DNA of 64,000 bases from Pseudomonas sediminis (lineage in GTDB: Bacteria; Pseudomonadota; Gammaproteobacteria; Pseudomonadales; Pseudomonadaceae): contig NZ_CP154631.1 in NCBI RefSeq assembly GCF_039555755.1, positions 1,178,001 through 1,242,000 of the forward strand. The letters are read 5' to 3'. How positions within the stretch are numbered: the stretch's first letter is position 1; each line of letters begins with the position of its first letter. The notes under the pieces were generated by a model. The model did not search any database. It was not told the DNA's origin and worked only from the letters and a program-made list of their open reading frames with translations. Shown one piece after another: positions 35,836 to 43,971 of this stretch. The position numbers and the translations under genes were made by a program.

Positions 35836-36352
35836 CGCTACTCTCTAAAAATGTAAAAATGGGGACAGATTTATTAATTGGCTGCTCCCACCGACCCGAG
35901 ACCGAAACGTCCACCACATTCCCCTACGCACTAACACAGACTTGATAGGGGACAGATCACGGTTTCTGGAAACTTAAAAATCAATCGTGTCCTTGACGCC
36001 CTACAATAGCTCCAAGCATTGGTTGTCGGTCATTTCCAGCTCTGCGGCTCCCTGTAGCGACATGCTGCCTCCTTTCAAGCCGGCCCCAATCAAGAACTCA
36101 TCAATCCCAGATTGGGACTGATCGATGGCGGTTGCGTCAACGCCTTATCACAGCATCTGCGTAGCCATCGTCCGATGGAAAAGCAAAACCTGACCGTTTC
36201 GCGGTACAAAAAACAGTACACTGACGGTACAGTGAAAAGTTTTTGCAGCCTTCGCAAAATTACGCTCCAGCCCAGTAATTACGCTGCCTTCAGCTTATTT
36301 TACTTGCGCTGAGTTGCTCACGGTTTTAGTGGTCTCGCGGCGTTTCGAGGCA
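35836..36352. other. right end of the island, gene-free
   Basis: Over 500 bases without a gene. Contents: GGGGACAGATTTATT (35861-35875), an almost exact inverted copy of which lies at 42647-42661; a 20-residue minus-strand frame (36063-36001, MSLQGAAELEMTDNQ...) with a strong AAAGGAGG site, probably a gene relic; and phased GGTACA/AGTACA motifs (36203-36231) near the att repeat. Confidence 0.5.
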
Positions 36353-36426
36353 ACTCATAATCCTTTGGTCCACGGTTCGAGTCCGTGTGGGCCCACCACC
36401 TTCAAAGCCGCGCACTGCGCGGCTTT
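36353..36426. repeat. right attachment repeat (74 bp)
   Basis: Exact copy of 8356-8429: 3' part of tRNA-Ile2 from the anticodon loop, CCA, and the terminator hairpin. Only half a tRNA, so not a gene. Marks the right end of the island. Confidence 0.92.
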
Positions 36427-36541
36427 TGTGTTTCTGCGATGAGAAAGAATCGCTGCGGCGGCCCACCAACTTCACCCACGCCACCCACAGAGCGTCGTAA
36501 GCGTCCGCCCTGCACCCACTGCCTGCCCTAGCCTCGAATAG

Positions 36542-36582
36542 CCACAATGGTGCCCACTATTTTTTAGTGGACACCATTGTGG
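36542..36582 (+). promoter_or_regulatory. hairpin over the tnpA start
   Basis: CCACAATGGTGCCCACTA (36542-36559) pairs with TAGTGGACACCATTGTGG (36565-36582) with a single mismatch. The right arm contains the GTG start of tnpA, so transcripts reading in from outside would have the start codon locked, a common way for insertion sequences to limit transposase. Confidence 0.55.
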
Positions 36583-36956
36583 ATACACCCCCCTCTACTC
36601 CTCGCCGCAGTCGCCGCCCAAACTTTTCGGTGGAGTTCAAGCGTCGTGTCGTCGAGGCCACGCTATTGCCCGGCGCATCCGTCGCGTTGATCGCCCGAGA
36701 GCATGAGGTCAACGCCAACCTCGTCTTCAAATGGCGCCGTCACTATCGGGAGGGGCAGCTGGGGCCAGTTGCCCACCAGGTTACTTTGTTGCCGGTCAAC
36801 CTGAGCAAGGCGCCGACGCCCTCAGCGGAAGAGGCAATGCCACTGCCGTCGAGTCCGGGCGGACTGGTTGTGGAGTGCGGTCGGGTCACCTTGCGTATTG
36901 AGGGCGTGCCCGACCCGCAAACCTTGCAACTGGTCTTGCAGCAGATGTTGCGATGA
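36567..36956 (+). CDS. tnpA: IS66 family TnpA (DNA-binding accessory protein)
   Basis: 129 residues. HTH of the IS3/IS66 orf A type: NFSVEFKRRVVEATLLPGAS then VALIAREHEVNANLVFKWRRHY. The remainder is variable. Needed with TnpB for efficient transposition by TnpC. Starts with GTG inside a hairpin arm; ends in an ATGA overlap with tnpB. Confidence 0.9.
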   Translation: MDTIVDTPPSTPRRSRRPNFSVEFKRRVVEATLLPGASVALIAREHEVNANLVFKWRRHYREGQLGPVAHQVTLLPVNLSKAPTPSAEEAMPLPSSPGGLVVECGRVTLRIEGVPDPQTLQLVLQQMLR

Positions 36957-37297
36957 TTGCTCCGCCCATCGGGACTCGCATCTGGATCGCGGCTGGAGCC
37001 ACCGACATGCGGCGGGGGTTCGATGGCCTGGCGGCCCTGGTGCAAACCCAACTTGAGGCGGATCCGTTCTCCGGCCAGATCTTCGTGTTTCGGGGACGGC
37101 GCGGTGACCGGATCAAATTGCTGTGGTGGGATGGCGATGGTTTGTGCCTGTTCTGCAAGCGGCTTGAGCAGGGGCGCTTCGTCTGGCCGCAAGCCACCAG
37201 CGGCAGCGTCTCCTTGACGACGGCACAACTCGCGATGCTGTTGGAGGGCATCGATTGGCGCCGACCGTTGCGCACCGCACCGGTACGAGCAGTCTGA
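36953..37297 (+). CDS. tnpB: IS66 family TnpB (Orf2)
   Basis: 114 residues, pattern IGTRIWIAAGATDMRRGFDGLAALV, FRGRRGDRIKLLWWDGDGLCLF and RLEQGRFVWP, the full IS66 Orf2 signature. Coupled to tnpA by the ATGA overlap. Accessory transposition protein of unclear mechanism. Confidence 0.95.
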   Translation: MIAPPIGTRIWIAAGATDMRRGFDGLAALVQTQLEADPFSGQIFVFRGRRGDRIKLLWWDGDGLCLFCKRLEQGRFVWPQATSGSVSLTTAQLAMLLEGIDWRRPLRTAPVRAV

Positions 37298-37332
37298 TGT
37301 TCAACGCTTGAGAACACCAGTAAAATCGCGCC

Positions 37333-38841
37333 ATGACTTGCGCGACCGACTTCCTTCCTGACGACATCCAGGCCTTGAAAGCCTTGGTTACCGCCCAGCA
37401 CGGGGAAATCGAGCACCTGAAACTGATGATCGCCAAGCTGCGGCGCATGCAGTTCGGTCGGCGTTCCGAGCAACTCGATGGCATGCTCGACCAACTGCAA
37501 CTGACGCTCGAAGAGTTGCAGGTCAGCCAGGCCGCATTGGCCACGCCACCACCAGCCCAATCGCGCCCACGTACACCCGTACGCCGCAAGCCATTGCCCG
37601 AGCATTTGCCCCGTGAAATCCACGTCCATCGACCCGATGCGCAGTGCCCAGGCTGTGGCGGCGAACTTCGTCATCTGGGCGATGACGTGGCCGAAGTTCT
37701 GGAGTACGTGCCGGCGCGCTTCAAGGTGATTCGCCACGTGCGGCCCAAGTTGGCCTGCCGCTGCTGTGACGGGATCGTGCAGGTGCCGGCCCCGAGCCGA
37801 CCGATTTCCCGGGGTCTTGCCGGGCCGGGATTGTTGGCCCATGTGCTGGTGTCCAAATACGTGGATCATCTGCCGCTGTATCGGCAGTCCGAAATCTATG
37901 CGCGTGAGGGCGTGTCCCTGGAGCGCTCGACCATGGCCGACTGGATCGGCGAAGCGAGCCGGCTCTTGCAGCCATTGGTCAGCCGGTTGCGACAGCACAT
38001 CATGGCCGCCAACAAAGTCCACGCCGACGACACGCCGATCGCCGTGCTCGCCCCCGGCCAGGGTAAAACCAAGACCGGACGCTTGTGGACGTATGTGCGC
38101 GCCGAGCGCCCCGCAGGTAGTAGCACGCCGCCGGCAGTCTGGTTTGCCTACTCGCCGGATCGCAAAGGCGAGCACTCCCGAGCCCATCTCCGGGGCTTCG
38201 CCGGGACGTTGCAAGCCGATGGCTATGCCGGTTTCGCGCAACTCTATGCCTCGGGCACGATTCACGAGGCGGCATGCTGGGCACATGCTCGACGCAAGTT
38301 TTTCGACCTGCACAAGGCACTGGCCTCGCCGATCGCGGCTGAGGCCCTGCAACGGATTGGCGCGCTATACGCCATCGAGGCGGAAATTCGCGGACAGCCG
38401 CCCGATCAACGACGCGCAGTGCGGCAGCGGCGAGCCAGCCCTCTGCTGGCGCACATGCACACCTGGCTTAATCACACGCTGATGCAATTGCCGCCCAAAT
38501 CGGCATTGAGCGGTGCGATCCACTATGCCCTCGCACGTTGGCAGGCGCTGACGCGCTACTGCGCGGATGGTCGCATTGAAATCGACAACAATGCCGCCGA
38601 ACGGGCCCTGCGTGCAGTCGCCCTGGGTCGCAAGAATTTTCTGTTCGTCGGTTCCGACGCTGGCGGAGAAAGAGCGGCGGCGATCTACAGCCTGGTCGGT
38701 TCAGCCAAGCTCAACGCATTGAACCCACAGGCTTATTTGACGCACGTGCTGGAGCGCATCGCCGACTACCCAATCAATCAGCTCGACGACTTGCTGCCCT
38801 GGAATATTGCTCTGCCTACCCTAGAACATGAGGCCGCTTGA
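37333..38841 (+). CDS. tnpC: IS66 family transposase TnpC
   Basis: 502 residues. Leucine-zipper-like N-terminus (LKALVTAQHGEIEHLKLMIAKL), zinc finger CPGCGGEL...KLACRCCDG, DDE transposase core with VHADDTPIAVLAPG (first Asp), LQADGYAGFAQLY (second Asp) and IEIDNNAAERALRAVALGRKNF (Glu), and the C-terminal extension. All catalytic residues are present. Confidence 0.96.
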   Translation: MTCATDFLPDDIQALKALVTAQHGEIEHLKLMIAKLRRMQFGRRSEQLDGMLDQLQLTLEELQVSQAALATPPPAQSRPRTPVRRKPLPEHLPREIHVHRPDAQCPGCGGELRHLGDDVAEVLEYVPARFKVIRHVRPKLACRCCDGIVQVPAPSRPISRGLAGPGLLAHVLVSKYVDHLPLYRQSEIYAREGVSLERSTMADWIGEASRLLQPLVSRLRQHIMAANKVHADDTPIAVLAPGQGKTKTGRLWTYVRAERPAGSSTPPAVWFAYSPDRKGEHSRAHLRGFAGTLQADGYAGFAQLYASGTIHEAACWAHARRKFFDLHKALASPIAAEALQRIGALYAIEAEIRGQPPDQRRAVRQRRASPLLAHMHTWLNHTLMQLPPKSALSGAIHYALARWQALTRYCADGRIEIDNNAAERALRAVALGRKNFLFVGSDAGGERAAAIYSLVGSAKLNALNPQAYLTHVLERIADYPINQLDDLLPWNIALPTLEHEAA

Positions 38842-38844
38842 CCC

Positions 38845-39423
38845 ATGCCCAACGTCACCCGTTTGCCCAAGCCGGCGAACGACCGTCTCCTGCAACTGCA
38901 CATCGAACTGACGTGGATAAAACCCGCCATCTGGCGCCGGGTCGCCGTGCCCGAGCGCATCACCCTGAGCAAACTGCACCAGGTTATTCAGGCGGTGATG
39001 GGCTGGAGTGACACCCATCTTCATGAGTTTGAAATCGCTGGCGAAAGCTACGGTATTCCCGATCCCGACTGGGGCCCTCCGGTCGTTTCGGAACAGCGCA
39101 AGACGCTGACAAAGGTGCTGTATGGGTCGAAGGCGTTTCGTTACGTCTATGACTTTGGCGACAACTGGGAGCACCGGATCAAGATCGAGCGGCTGTTGCC
39201 GGCCATTGCGTGCCCGCATGTGCTGTATTGCATCGACGGCGCCAATGCCAGCCCGCCGGAGGATGTCGGCGGTGCACCGGGTTACGCGGATTTTCTGGAC
39301 GCGCTTGCCGACCCCGAACATCCCGAATACTTGGACATGCTCGACTGGTACGGCGATACCTTCGATCCCACGGCATTTGACCGCGACGACATCAATCAGC
39401 GTCTGAAGCGGATTAAAGTCTGA
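38845..39423 (+). CDS. pRiA4b ORF-3-type passenger protein of the IS
   Basis: 192 residues. RLLQLHIELTWIKPAIWRRVAVP, LSKLHQVIQAVMGWSDTHLHEFEI, YVYDFGDNWEHRIKIE and the C-terminal GYADFLDALADPEHPEY belong to the plasmid pRiA4b ORF-3 family. Begins three bases after tnpC and lies within the IS ends, so it moves with the element. Function of the family is unknown. Ends 30 bases before the right inverted repeat. Confidence 0.88.
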   Translation: MPNVTRLPKPANDRLLQLHIELTWIKPAIWRRVAVPERITLSKLHQVIQAVMGWSDTHLHEFEIAGESYGIPDPDWGPPVVSEQRKTLTKVLYGSKAFRYVYDFGDNWEHRIKIERLLPAIACPHVLYCIDGANASPPEDVGGAPGYADFLDALADPEHPEYLDMLDWYGDTFDPTAFDRDDINQRLKRIKV

Positions 39424-39527
39424 GGGTCAAGACGGTAGAGAGCGGACGCTTACAGAGCGTCTACGCGCTCCAAGGGCTATAACAATCTCCGGGGATGCCA
39501 AAACTATGGCCGCACTAGATGGGAGTG

Positions 39528-39603
39528 ATTAGACAGTGAGCCGAATAGCCGGCATTATCGGCTCACTGAATGAGCCGAATAGGCTCGCTAATCGGCTCAT
39601 AGA
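39528..39603 (+). promoter_or_regulatory. operator/promoter of Fic-NERD cassette, copy 2
   Basis: GATTAGACAGTGAGCCGAATA followed by TTATCGGCTCA, then a second TGAGCCGAATA and ATCGGCTCA; same order and spacing as before copy 1 at 30,760. Homology between the two cassettes starts here. Confidence 0.55.
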
Positions 39604-39615
39604 TGAACACGCCTT

Positions 39616-40737
39616 ATGAATGACCCCCTCTGGATCTGGCAACAGCCCGACTGGCCGCACTTCAGCTGGCAAGCCGAAGCGCTCGCCCCGCTGTTGCGAG
39701 CCTGCAGCCAGGCTCAGGGGCGTTTGTTGGGCATGCTCGGCGCGGTGGGCAGTGACACCGAAGTGCAGAGCAGCCTGGATGCCATGCTGCAGAACATCGT
39801 CACCTCCTCAGCCATCGAGGGTGAGCAACTGAATGTCGGCTCGGTGCGTTCATCACTGGCGCGGCGCTTGGGGCTGAACGAAGAAGGCCGCACCACCTCG
39901 CGCTCCGAAGGCCTGGCCGAACTGCTGCTCGATGCCACCCACGCACATCAAGAACCGCTAGATGAACAACGACTTTTCAACTGGCACAGCTGGCTATTCC
40001 CCAACGATGATCAACTGCTGACTCGACCATTACACATCGGCGCGCTGCGCGGCGAAGAACCCATGCAGGTGGTTTCAGGTCGCATCGACCGCCCGACTGT
40101 ACATTTCGAAGCCCCTCCCCGCGCAGAGCTGGAAGCGCAACTGGCGGACTTTCTCACCTGGTTCGAGAGCAGCCGCAGCGATGCCAGCCTCGACCCCTTT
40201 CTGCGTGCCGGCATCGCCCATTTCTGGTTCGTCACCCTGCACCCATTCGATGACGGCAACGGCCGCCTCACTCGCGCCATCACCGACCTGGCATTGGCCC
40301 AGGGCGAACAACAGGCCATCCGCTTTTACGCCATGTCCGCTAGTATTCTCGACGACCGCGCCGGTTACTACCGCATTCTCGAAGCCAGTCAGAAAGGTGG
40401 GCTGGATATCACCAACTGGCTGCAGTGGTTTCTCGGAACATTGCTCAAGAGCCTGGAGCTGGCCCTTGCCAGTATCGACCGCGTGCTGGTGAAGGCTCGC
40501 TTCTGGCAGGCACACCGTAGCCAAACCCTATTAGCGGAGCAGATCAAAGTGCTTAACCGCCTGCTCGATGGCGGCGAGCGCAGTTTCGAGAACGGTATCA
40601 GCGCAGCCCAGTACCAAGCCGTGGCCAAGGTTTCCAAAGCAACCGCGACCCGCCATCTGAGCGACCTGCTGGAAAAAGGCTGCATCGAGCGGCTACCCGG
40701 TGGCGGGCGCAGCACCCGTTACCAGATAGCACGCTGA
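39616..40737 (+). CDS. Fic-family AMPylator with winged-helix C-terminus, copy 2
   Basis: 373 residues, aligned without gaps to the protein at 30849-31970 and different at only a limited number of positions (for example DPLWIWQQPDWPHFSWQAEALAPLL versus EPLWIWQQPNWPHFSWQGETLAPLL). Catalytic HPFDDGNGRLTRAI and inhibitory SSAIEGE are both kept, as is the C-terminal winged HTH. Both copies therefore look functional and could cross-regulate. It is outside the island's right repeat, just after the IS66 element. Confidence 0.9.
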   Translation: MNDPLWIWQQPDWPHFSWQAEALAPLLRACSQAQGRLLGMLGAVGSDTEVQSSLDAMLQNIVTSSAIEGEQLNVGSVRSSLARRLGLNEEGRTTSRSEGLAELLLDATHAHQEPLDEQRLFNWHSWLFPNDDQLLTRPLHIGALRGEEPMQVVSGRIDRPTVHFEAPPRAELEAQLADFLTWFESSRSDASLDPFLRAGIAHFWFVTLHPFDDGNGRLTRAITDLALAQGEQQAIRFYAMSASILDDRAGYYRILEASQKGGLDITNWLQWFLGTLLKSLELALASIDRVLVKARFWQAHRSQTLLAEQIKVLNRLLDGGERSFENGISAAQYQAVAKVSKATATRHLSDLLEKGCIERLPGGGRSTRYQIAR

Positions 40738-40906
40738 GCGCCTAAACCGGGCTCATCAGCCTCTGGTGCGTCATCGCGCCAGAGGACAATGGTCGCGATC
40801 CCCTTGAGCGATCGAAAGCAATTAGCCATTATCCGAGAGCGCCAAACATCTGGATTTAGGCACATCTGCTCGCCCAGCCATCAAGCAGCTCGGTTCAAGG
40901 AAGAAA

Positions 40907-41677
40907 ATGGATTACAGCCCGATAGTCGCCCAAGTCTGGGGCATGCTGACCTGGTTTATCCCGGCGGCCCTGCTGATCGGCCTGCTCAAATCGCCCTGGG
41001 CCAAGGGGCAGATCGGTGAACTGCTGGTGCGCCTGTTCGCCCATTGGCAGCTGGACAAACAGACCTACCGCCGCTTGCACAACGTCACCCTGAACACACC
41101 AGACGGCACTACGCAGATCGACCACGTATTCCTCTCGCCCTACGGTATTTTCGTGCTGGAAACTAAGAACATGAGCGGCTGGATCTTCGGCAGCGAGAAA
41201 CAGGCGCAGTGGACACAGACATTCCGCAAGCGCAGCTTCAAATTCCAGAACCCGCTTCGGCAGAACTACAAACACCTAAAAGCCCTGGAAGTCACCCTTG
41301 GCGTCAGCCCCGAGCACCTGCACTCGGTGATCACCTTCGTCGGCGGGAGCACCTTCAAAACCGAAGTGCCGGCCAACGTGACCCAGGGCATCGGCTTTAT
41401 CCGCTATATCCAATCATTCCAGCAGCAAGTATTCAGCGAGTCTGAAGTCGACGCCATGCTGCACGCCCTGCAAACCGGCCGCCGCGCACGGACCCTCGCC
41501 ACACACCGCGAGCATATACAAAACCTCAAGCGCCGTAGCGATCCGACGGCCGAGCGGCAATGCCCGAAATGCGGCAGCGCCCTGGTTATTCGCACCTGTA
41601 AACACGGGGCCAATGTCGGCAAGCAATTCTGGGGCTGCTCGACCTTCCCCAAATGCAAAACTATGCAGAGCCTTTAG
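40907..41677 (+). CDS. NERD nuclease-like protein with zinc ribbon, copy 2
   Basis: 256 residues, near-identical to 32139-32909, including the N-terminal membrane helix, IDHVFLSPYGIFVLETKN and the four-Cys ribbon CPKCGSALV...FWGCSTFPKC. Homology between the two cassettes ends at the stop codon of this gene; behind it comes an Mrr endonuclease instead of the LprI/NdpA genes. Confidence 0.85.
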   Translation: MDYSPIVAQVWGMLTWFIPAALLIGLLKSPWAKGQIGELLVRLFAHWQLDKQTYRRLHNVTLNTPDGTTQIDHVFLSPYGIFVLETKNMSGWIFGSEKQAQWTQTFRKRSFKFQNPLRQNYKHLKALEVTLGVSPEHLHSVITFVGGSTFKTEVPANVTQGIGFIRYIQSFQQQVFSESEVDAMLHALQTGRRARTLATHREHIQNLKRRSDPTAERQCPKCGSALVIRTCKHGANVGKQFWGCSTFPKCKTMQSL

Positions 41678-41715
41678 CACGCAGCCCTTACCTCAATTTT
41701 GCGTATGGAGTCGCA

Positions 41716-42636
41716 ATGTCCGTCCCAACCTACGACCAGTTCATTGAGCCGATTCTGCGCTACCTGGCGGCCACGCCCGAAGGCGCGACAGCACGTGACG
41801 CCCATGAGGCCGCTGCTGATGCGCTGAACTTGTCGGAAGCTCAGCGCCAAGAGCTAATTGCTAGCGGCCAGGCCACGTACAAGAACCGTGCAGGCTGGGC
41901 CCACGACCGCCTCAAGCGCGCCGGCCTGTCCAGCAGCGCCAAGCGTGGGTATTGGAAGCTGACCGACGCAGGTATTACCTATGCAGCCCAGAACCCCGCC
42001 CCTCTGACTGTGGATCAGGTCGAACAGCTCGCCATCGGTTTTATGAATGTAAAACTGAAAACTCCGACTGACGCTGTCCCACTCGACGGACAAGAACAGT
42101 CTGCTCCTGCGGCCAACTCCGCCACTGTTAGCCCTGATGACCGCCTGGAGCAGGCTCTACGTGAGCTACGCGAGGCAACGGCTGCAGATCTGCTGGATAA
42201 CCTTCTACAAGTCAGCCCGAATCGATTTGAAGTCATCGTGCTGGATGTACTGCATAGCCTTGGCTACGGAGCTAGTCGCAACGATCTACAGCGCGTTGGC
42301 GGCAGCGGTGATGGCGGTATCGATGGGGTGATCTCACTAGACAAGCTCGGCCTGGAAAAAGTCTACGTCCAAGCCAAACGCTGGCAGGGCACGGTTGGCC
42401 GGCCAGAACTGCAAGCCTTCTATGGTGCACTCGCCGGACAGAAGGCTAAGCGTGGAGTGTTTATAACCACTTCTGGCTTCACCGCCCAGGCAGCAGACTT
42501 TGCCCGTTCCGTGGAAGGCATAGTGCTAGTTGATGGGAGTCGACTGGTCAACCTGATGATGGATTATGAAGTTGGCGTGACCTCACGCCTGCTTAAATTG
42601 CCGAAACTAGATAGCGACTACTTCGATGAGGAATGA
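41716..42636 (+). CDS. mrr: Mrr-type restriction endonuclease (type IV-like)
   Basis: 306 residues. N-terminal winged-helix Mrr_N domain (about 1-100: YDQFIEPILRYLAATPEGATARD, RAGWAHDRLKRAGL), then the Mrr catalytic domain: LLQVSPNRFEVIVLDVLHSLGYGAS, GGSGDGGIDGVI (catalytic Asp), VYVQAKRWQGTVGRPELQAFYGAL (Gln-x-Lys) and GVFITTSGFTAQA. Cuts methylated foreign DNA. The ATG at 41716 gives the standard length. Directly behind Fic-NERD copy 2, possibly one defence operon. Confidence 0.92.
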   Translation: MSVPTYDQFIEPILRYLAATPEGATARDAHEAAADALNLSEAQRQELIASGQATYKNRAGWAHDRLKRAGLSSSAKRGYWKLTDAGITYAAQNPAPLTVDQVEQLAIGFMNVKLKTPTDAVPLDGQEQSAPAANSATVSPDDRLEQALRELREATAADLLDNLLQVSPNRFEVIVLDVLHSLGYGASRNDLQRVGGSGDGGIDGVISLDKLGLEKVYVQAKRWQGTVGRPELQAFYGALAGQKAKRGVFITTSGFTAQAADFARSVEGIVLVDGSRLVNLMMDYEVGVTSRLLKLPKLDSDYFDEE

Positions 42637-42696
42637 CTGGGAAGAAAATAAATCCGTCCCCTTTTCCTTTCTCCTGATGTCAAAACAACGCCGTAG

Positions 42697-43482
42697 GACG
42701 AAATCATCCCGCGCACCGAGGAAACCATCCTGCGCCTGGCGGCGGACTATATCGCCGAGCTGGCCGGGCGTAATGCCAGCCTGGTGGAGCTGGGCAGCGA
42801 CGCCAGCCGCAAGATCCGCCTGCTGCTCGAAGCCCTGCGCCCGGCGCGTTACCTGGGCATCGATATTTCCCGTGAGTTTTTGCAGGTCTGCACGCGTCGA
42901 CTCGCGGCGGACTATCGCTGGCTCGATGTGCACGCCCTGTGCGCCGACTTCAGCCAGCCGCTGAAATTGCCCGCTGAGGCGCTGGGGCAACGGCCCATGG
43001 CGTTCTTTCCCGGTTCCGGCATCGGCAATTTCGATCCGGATGAAGCCCGCGCCTTTTTGCGCAACCTGCATCGGGCGCTGCCGGCCGGCAGTGGCCTGCT
43101 GATCGGTGTGGATCTGGTGAAAGACCGCCAGGTGCTGGAGCGCGCCTACAACGATGCGGCCGGGGTAACCGCACTGTTCAACCTCAACCTGCTCAAGCGC
43201 ATTCGCAATGAGCTGGACAGCGATATCGACCCGCGCCGCTTCCAGCATCGGGAGGTCGAGTCGCGCATCGAGATGCATCTGGTCAGCCGCCAGGCGCAGC
43301 GGGTGCGCATCGAGGATCGCGTGTTCGACTTCGCCGCTGGCGAAACCCTGCACACGGAGAATTCCTACAAGTACACGCCCAGCGGCTTTCGTGAGTTGGC
43401 GGGCGCATGCGGCTTCGCCTCGGTCGCCACGTGGTGCGACCCGGTGCAGCTGTTCAGCGTGCATTTTTTGCGGCGAGAATGA
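42697..43482 (+). pseudogene. egtD: 5'-truncated L-histidine N-alpha-methyltransferase EgtD
   Basis: 261 codons that match EgtD from about residue 60 on: IPRTEETILRLAADYI, LVELGSDASRKIRLLLEAL, YLGIDISREFL, FFPGSGIGNFDPDEARAFL, LIGVDLVKDRQVLERAYND, and ENSYKYTPSGFRELA. The first ~60 residues and the start codon are missing; a TAG stands in frame at 42694-42696, right where the accessory DNA ends. EgtD makes hercynine from histidine for ergothioneine; its usual partner egtB is not in the window. Truncation most likely came with a deletion or insertion at the accessory border. Confidence 0.8.
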
Positions 43483-43617
43483 AGGACGGCGAGAAACCCA
43501 CCGTAGCGGGTGGGTTAGCGGCGCCGAATGCCGAGTTTTCCAGACGCAGATGAAGGTGGTGCGCCGCGTAACCCACCAGACGATGGACCGCGTTGCGCCT
43601 GCGCGATCATCTGCCCT

Positions 43618-43660
43618 CTCCCCCGCCCCCTCTCCCGCAAGCGGGAGAGGGGAGAAAGCG
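43618..43660. repeat. CCCTCTCCC hairpin repeat
   Basis: CTCTCCCGCAAGCGGGAGAG hairpin within a C-rich run. Related copies lie at about 46,970-47,010 (CTCTCCCATAAATGGGAGAG) and 53,603-53,645. An intergenic repeat family of this genome. Confidence 0.55.
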
Positions 43661-43697
43661 CGTTCGACTAGGCAGGCGAATAAGCTCGGAAAGGGCC

Positions 43698-43856
43698 TCA
43701 GCGTTTGACGATGATGTACACCGCATGCACGATGCCGGGGATGTAGCCGAGCAGGGTGAGCAGGATGTTCAGCCAGAATGCGCCGCCGAAACCGACCTGG
43801 AGAAATACGCCCAGCGGCGGCAGCAGGATGGCGATGAGGATGCGGATAAGGTCCAT
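43698..43856 (-). CDS. YqaE/Pmp3 small membrane protein
   Basis: 52 residues, two membrane helices: MDLIRILIAILLPPLGVFLQ and FWLNILLTLLGYIPGIVHAVYII, the Pmp3/UPF0057 signature. Good ribosome site AAGGAG. Yeast Pmp3 affects membrane potential and salt tolerance; bacterial role is unclear. Confidence 0.92.
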   Translation of the reverse strand: MDLIRILIAILLPPLGVFLQVGFGGAFWLNILLTLLGYIPGIVHAVYIIVKR

Positions 43857-43971
43857 GCGGTACTCCTTTGCTTTCCATAAGGGGTACTGAAGCAGACCCA
43901 CGCTGCGCCTTGCAGTTCAGGTCGAATCATTTGCACCTGATCTGGTTCGGCTTCTGGCCGTTATCGAGCAC

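Larger units (their letters stand above)
8356..36426. mobile_element. tRNA-Ile2-integrated genomic island (about 28 kb)
   Basis: Bounded by a perfect 74-bp direct repeat (8356-8429 and 36353-36426). The repeat starts at the tRNA anticodon loop, includes the 3' half of the tRNA and the terminator hairpin behind it. A tyrosine integrase lies directly inside the left end, pointing inward, and GGTACA-type motifs occur just inside both ends. Cargo: phage-like control genes, ktrBA, kdpEDCBA, ectA with ectB relic, a RimK/CorA-like/GNAT-C39 operon, a Fic-NERD cassette, an LprI-like protein and an AT-rich NdpA/membrane-protein pair. I see no conjugation or virion genes, so it looks like a satellite or mobilisable island. 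The tRNA copy at the left is complete and functional. Confidence 0.88.
36497..39453 (+). mobile_element. IS66-family insertion sequence, 2,957 bp, with passenger gene
   Basis: Ends are inverted repeats starting GTAAGCGTCCGC on the left (36497) and its complement GCGGACGCTTAC on the right (to 39453). The 8-bp target duplication AGAGCGTC flanks it exactly (36489-36496 and 39454-39461); 8 bp is the IS66 rule. Carries tnpA, tnpB, tnpC and a pRiA4b ORF-3-type gene. All ORFs are intact, so insertion is recent. It lies 63 bases outside the right att repeat. Confidence 0.93.

Noticed and set aside
36353-36401. Second tRNA gene
   Set aside because: Lacks the acceptor 5' strand and D arm. It is the right attachment repeat only.
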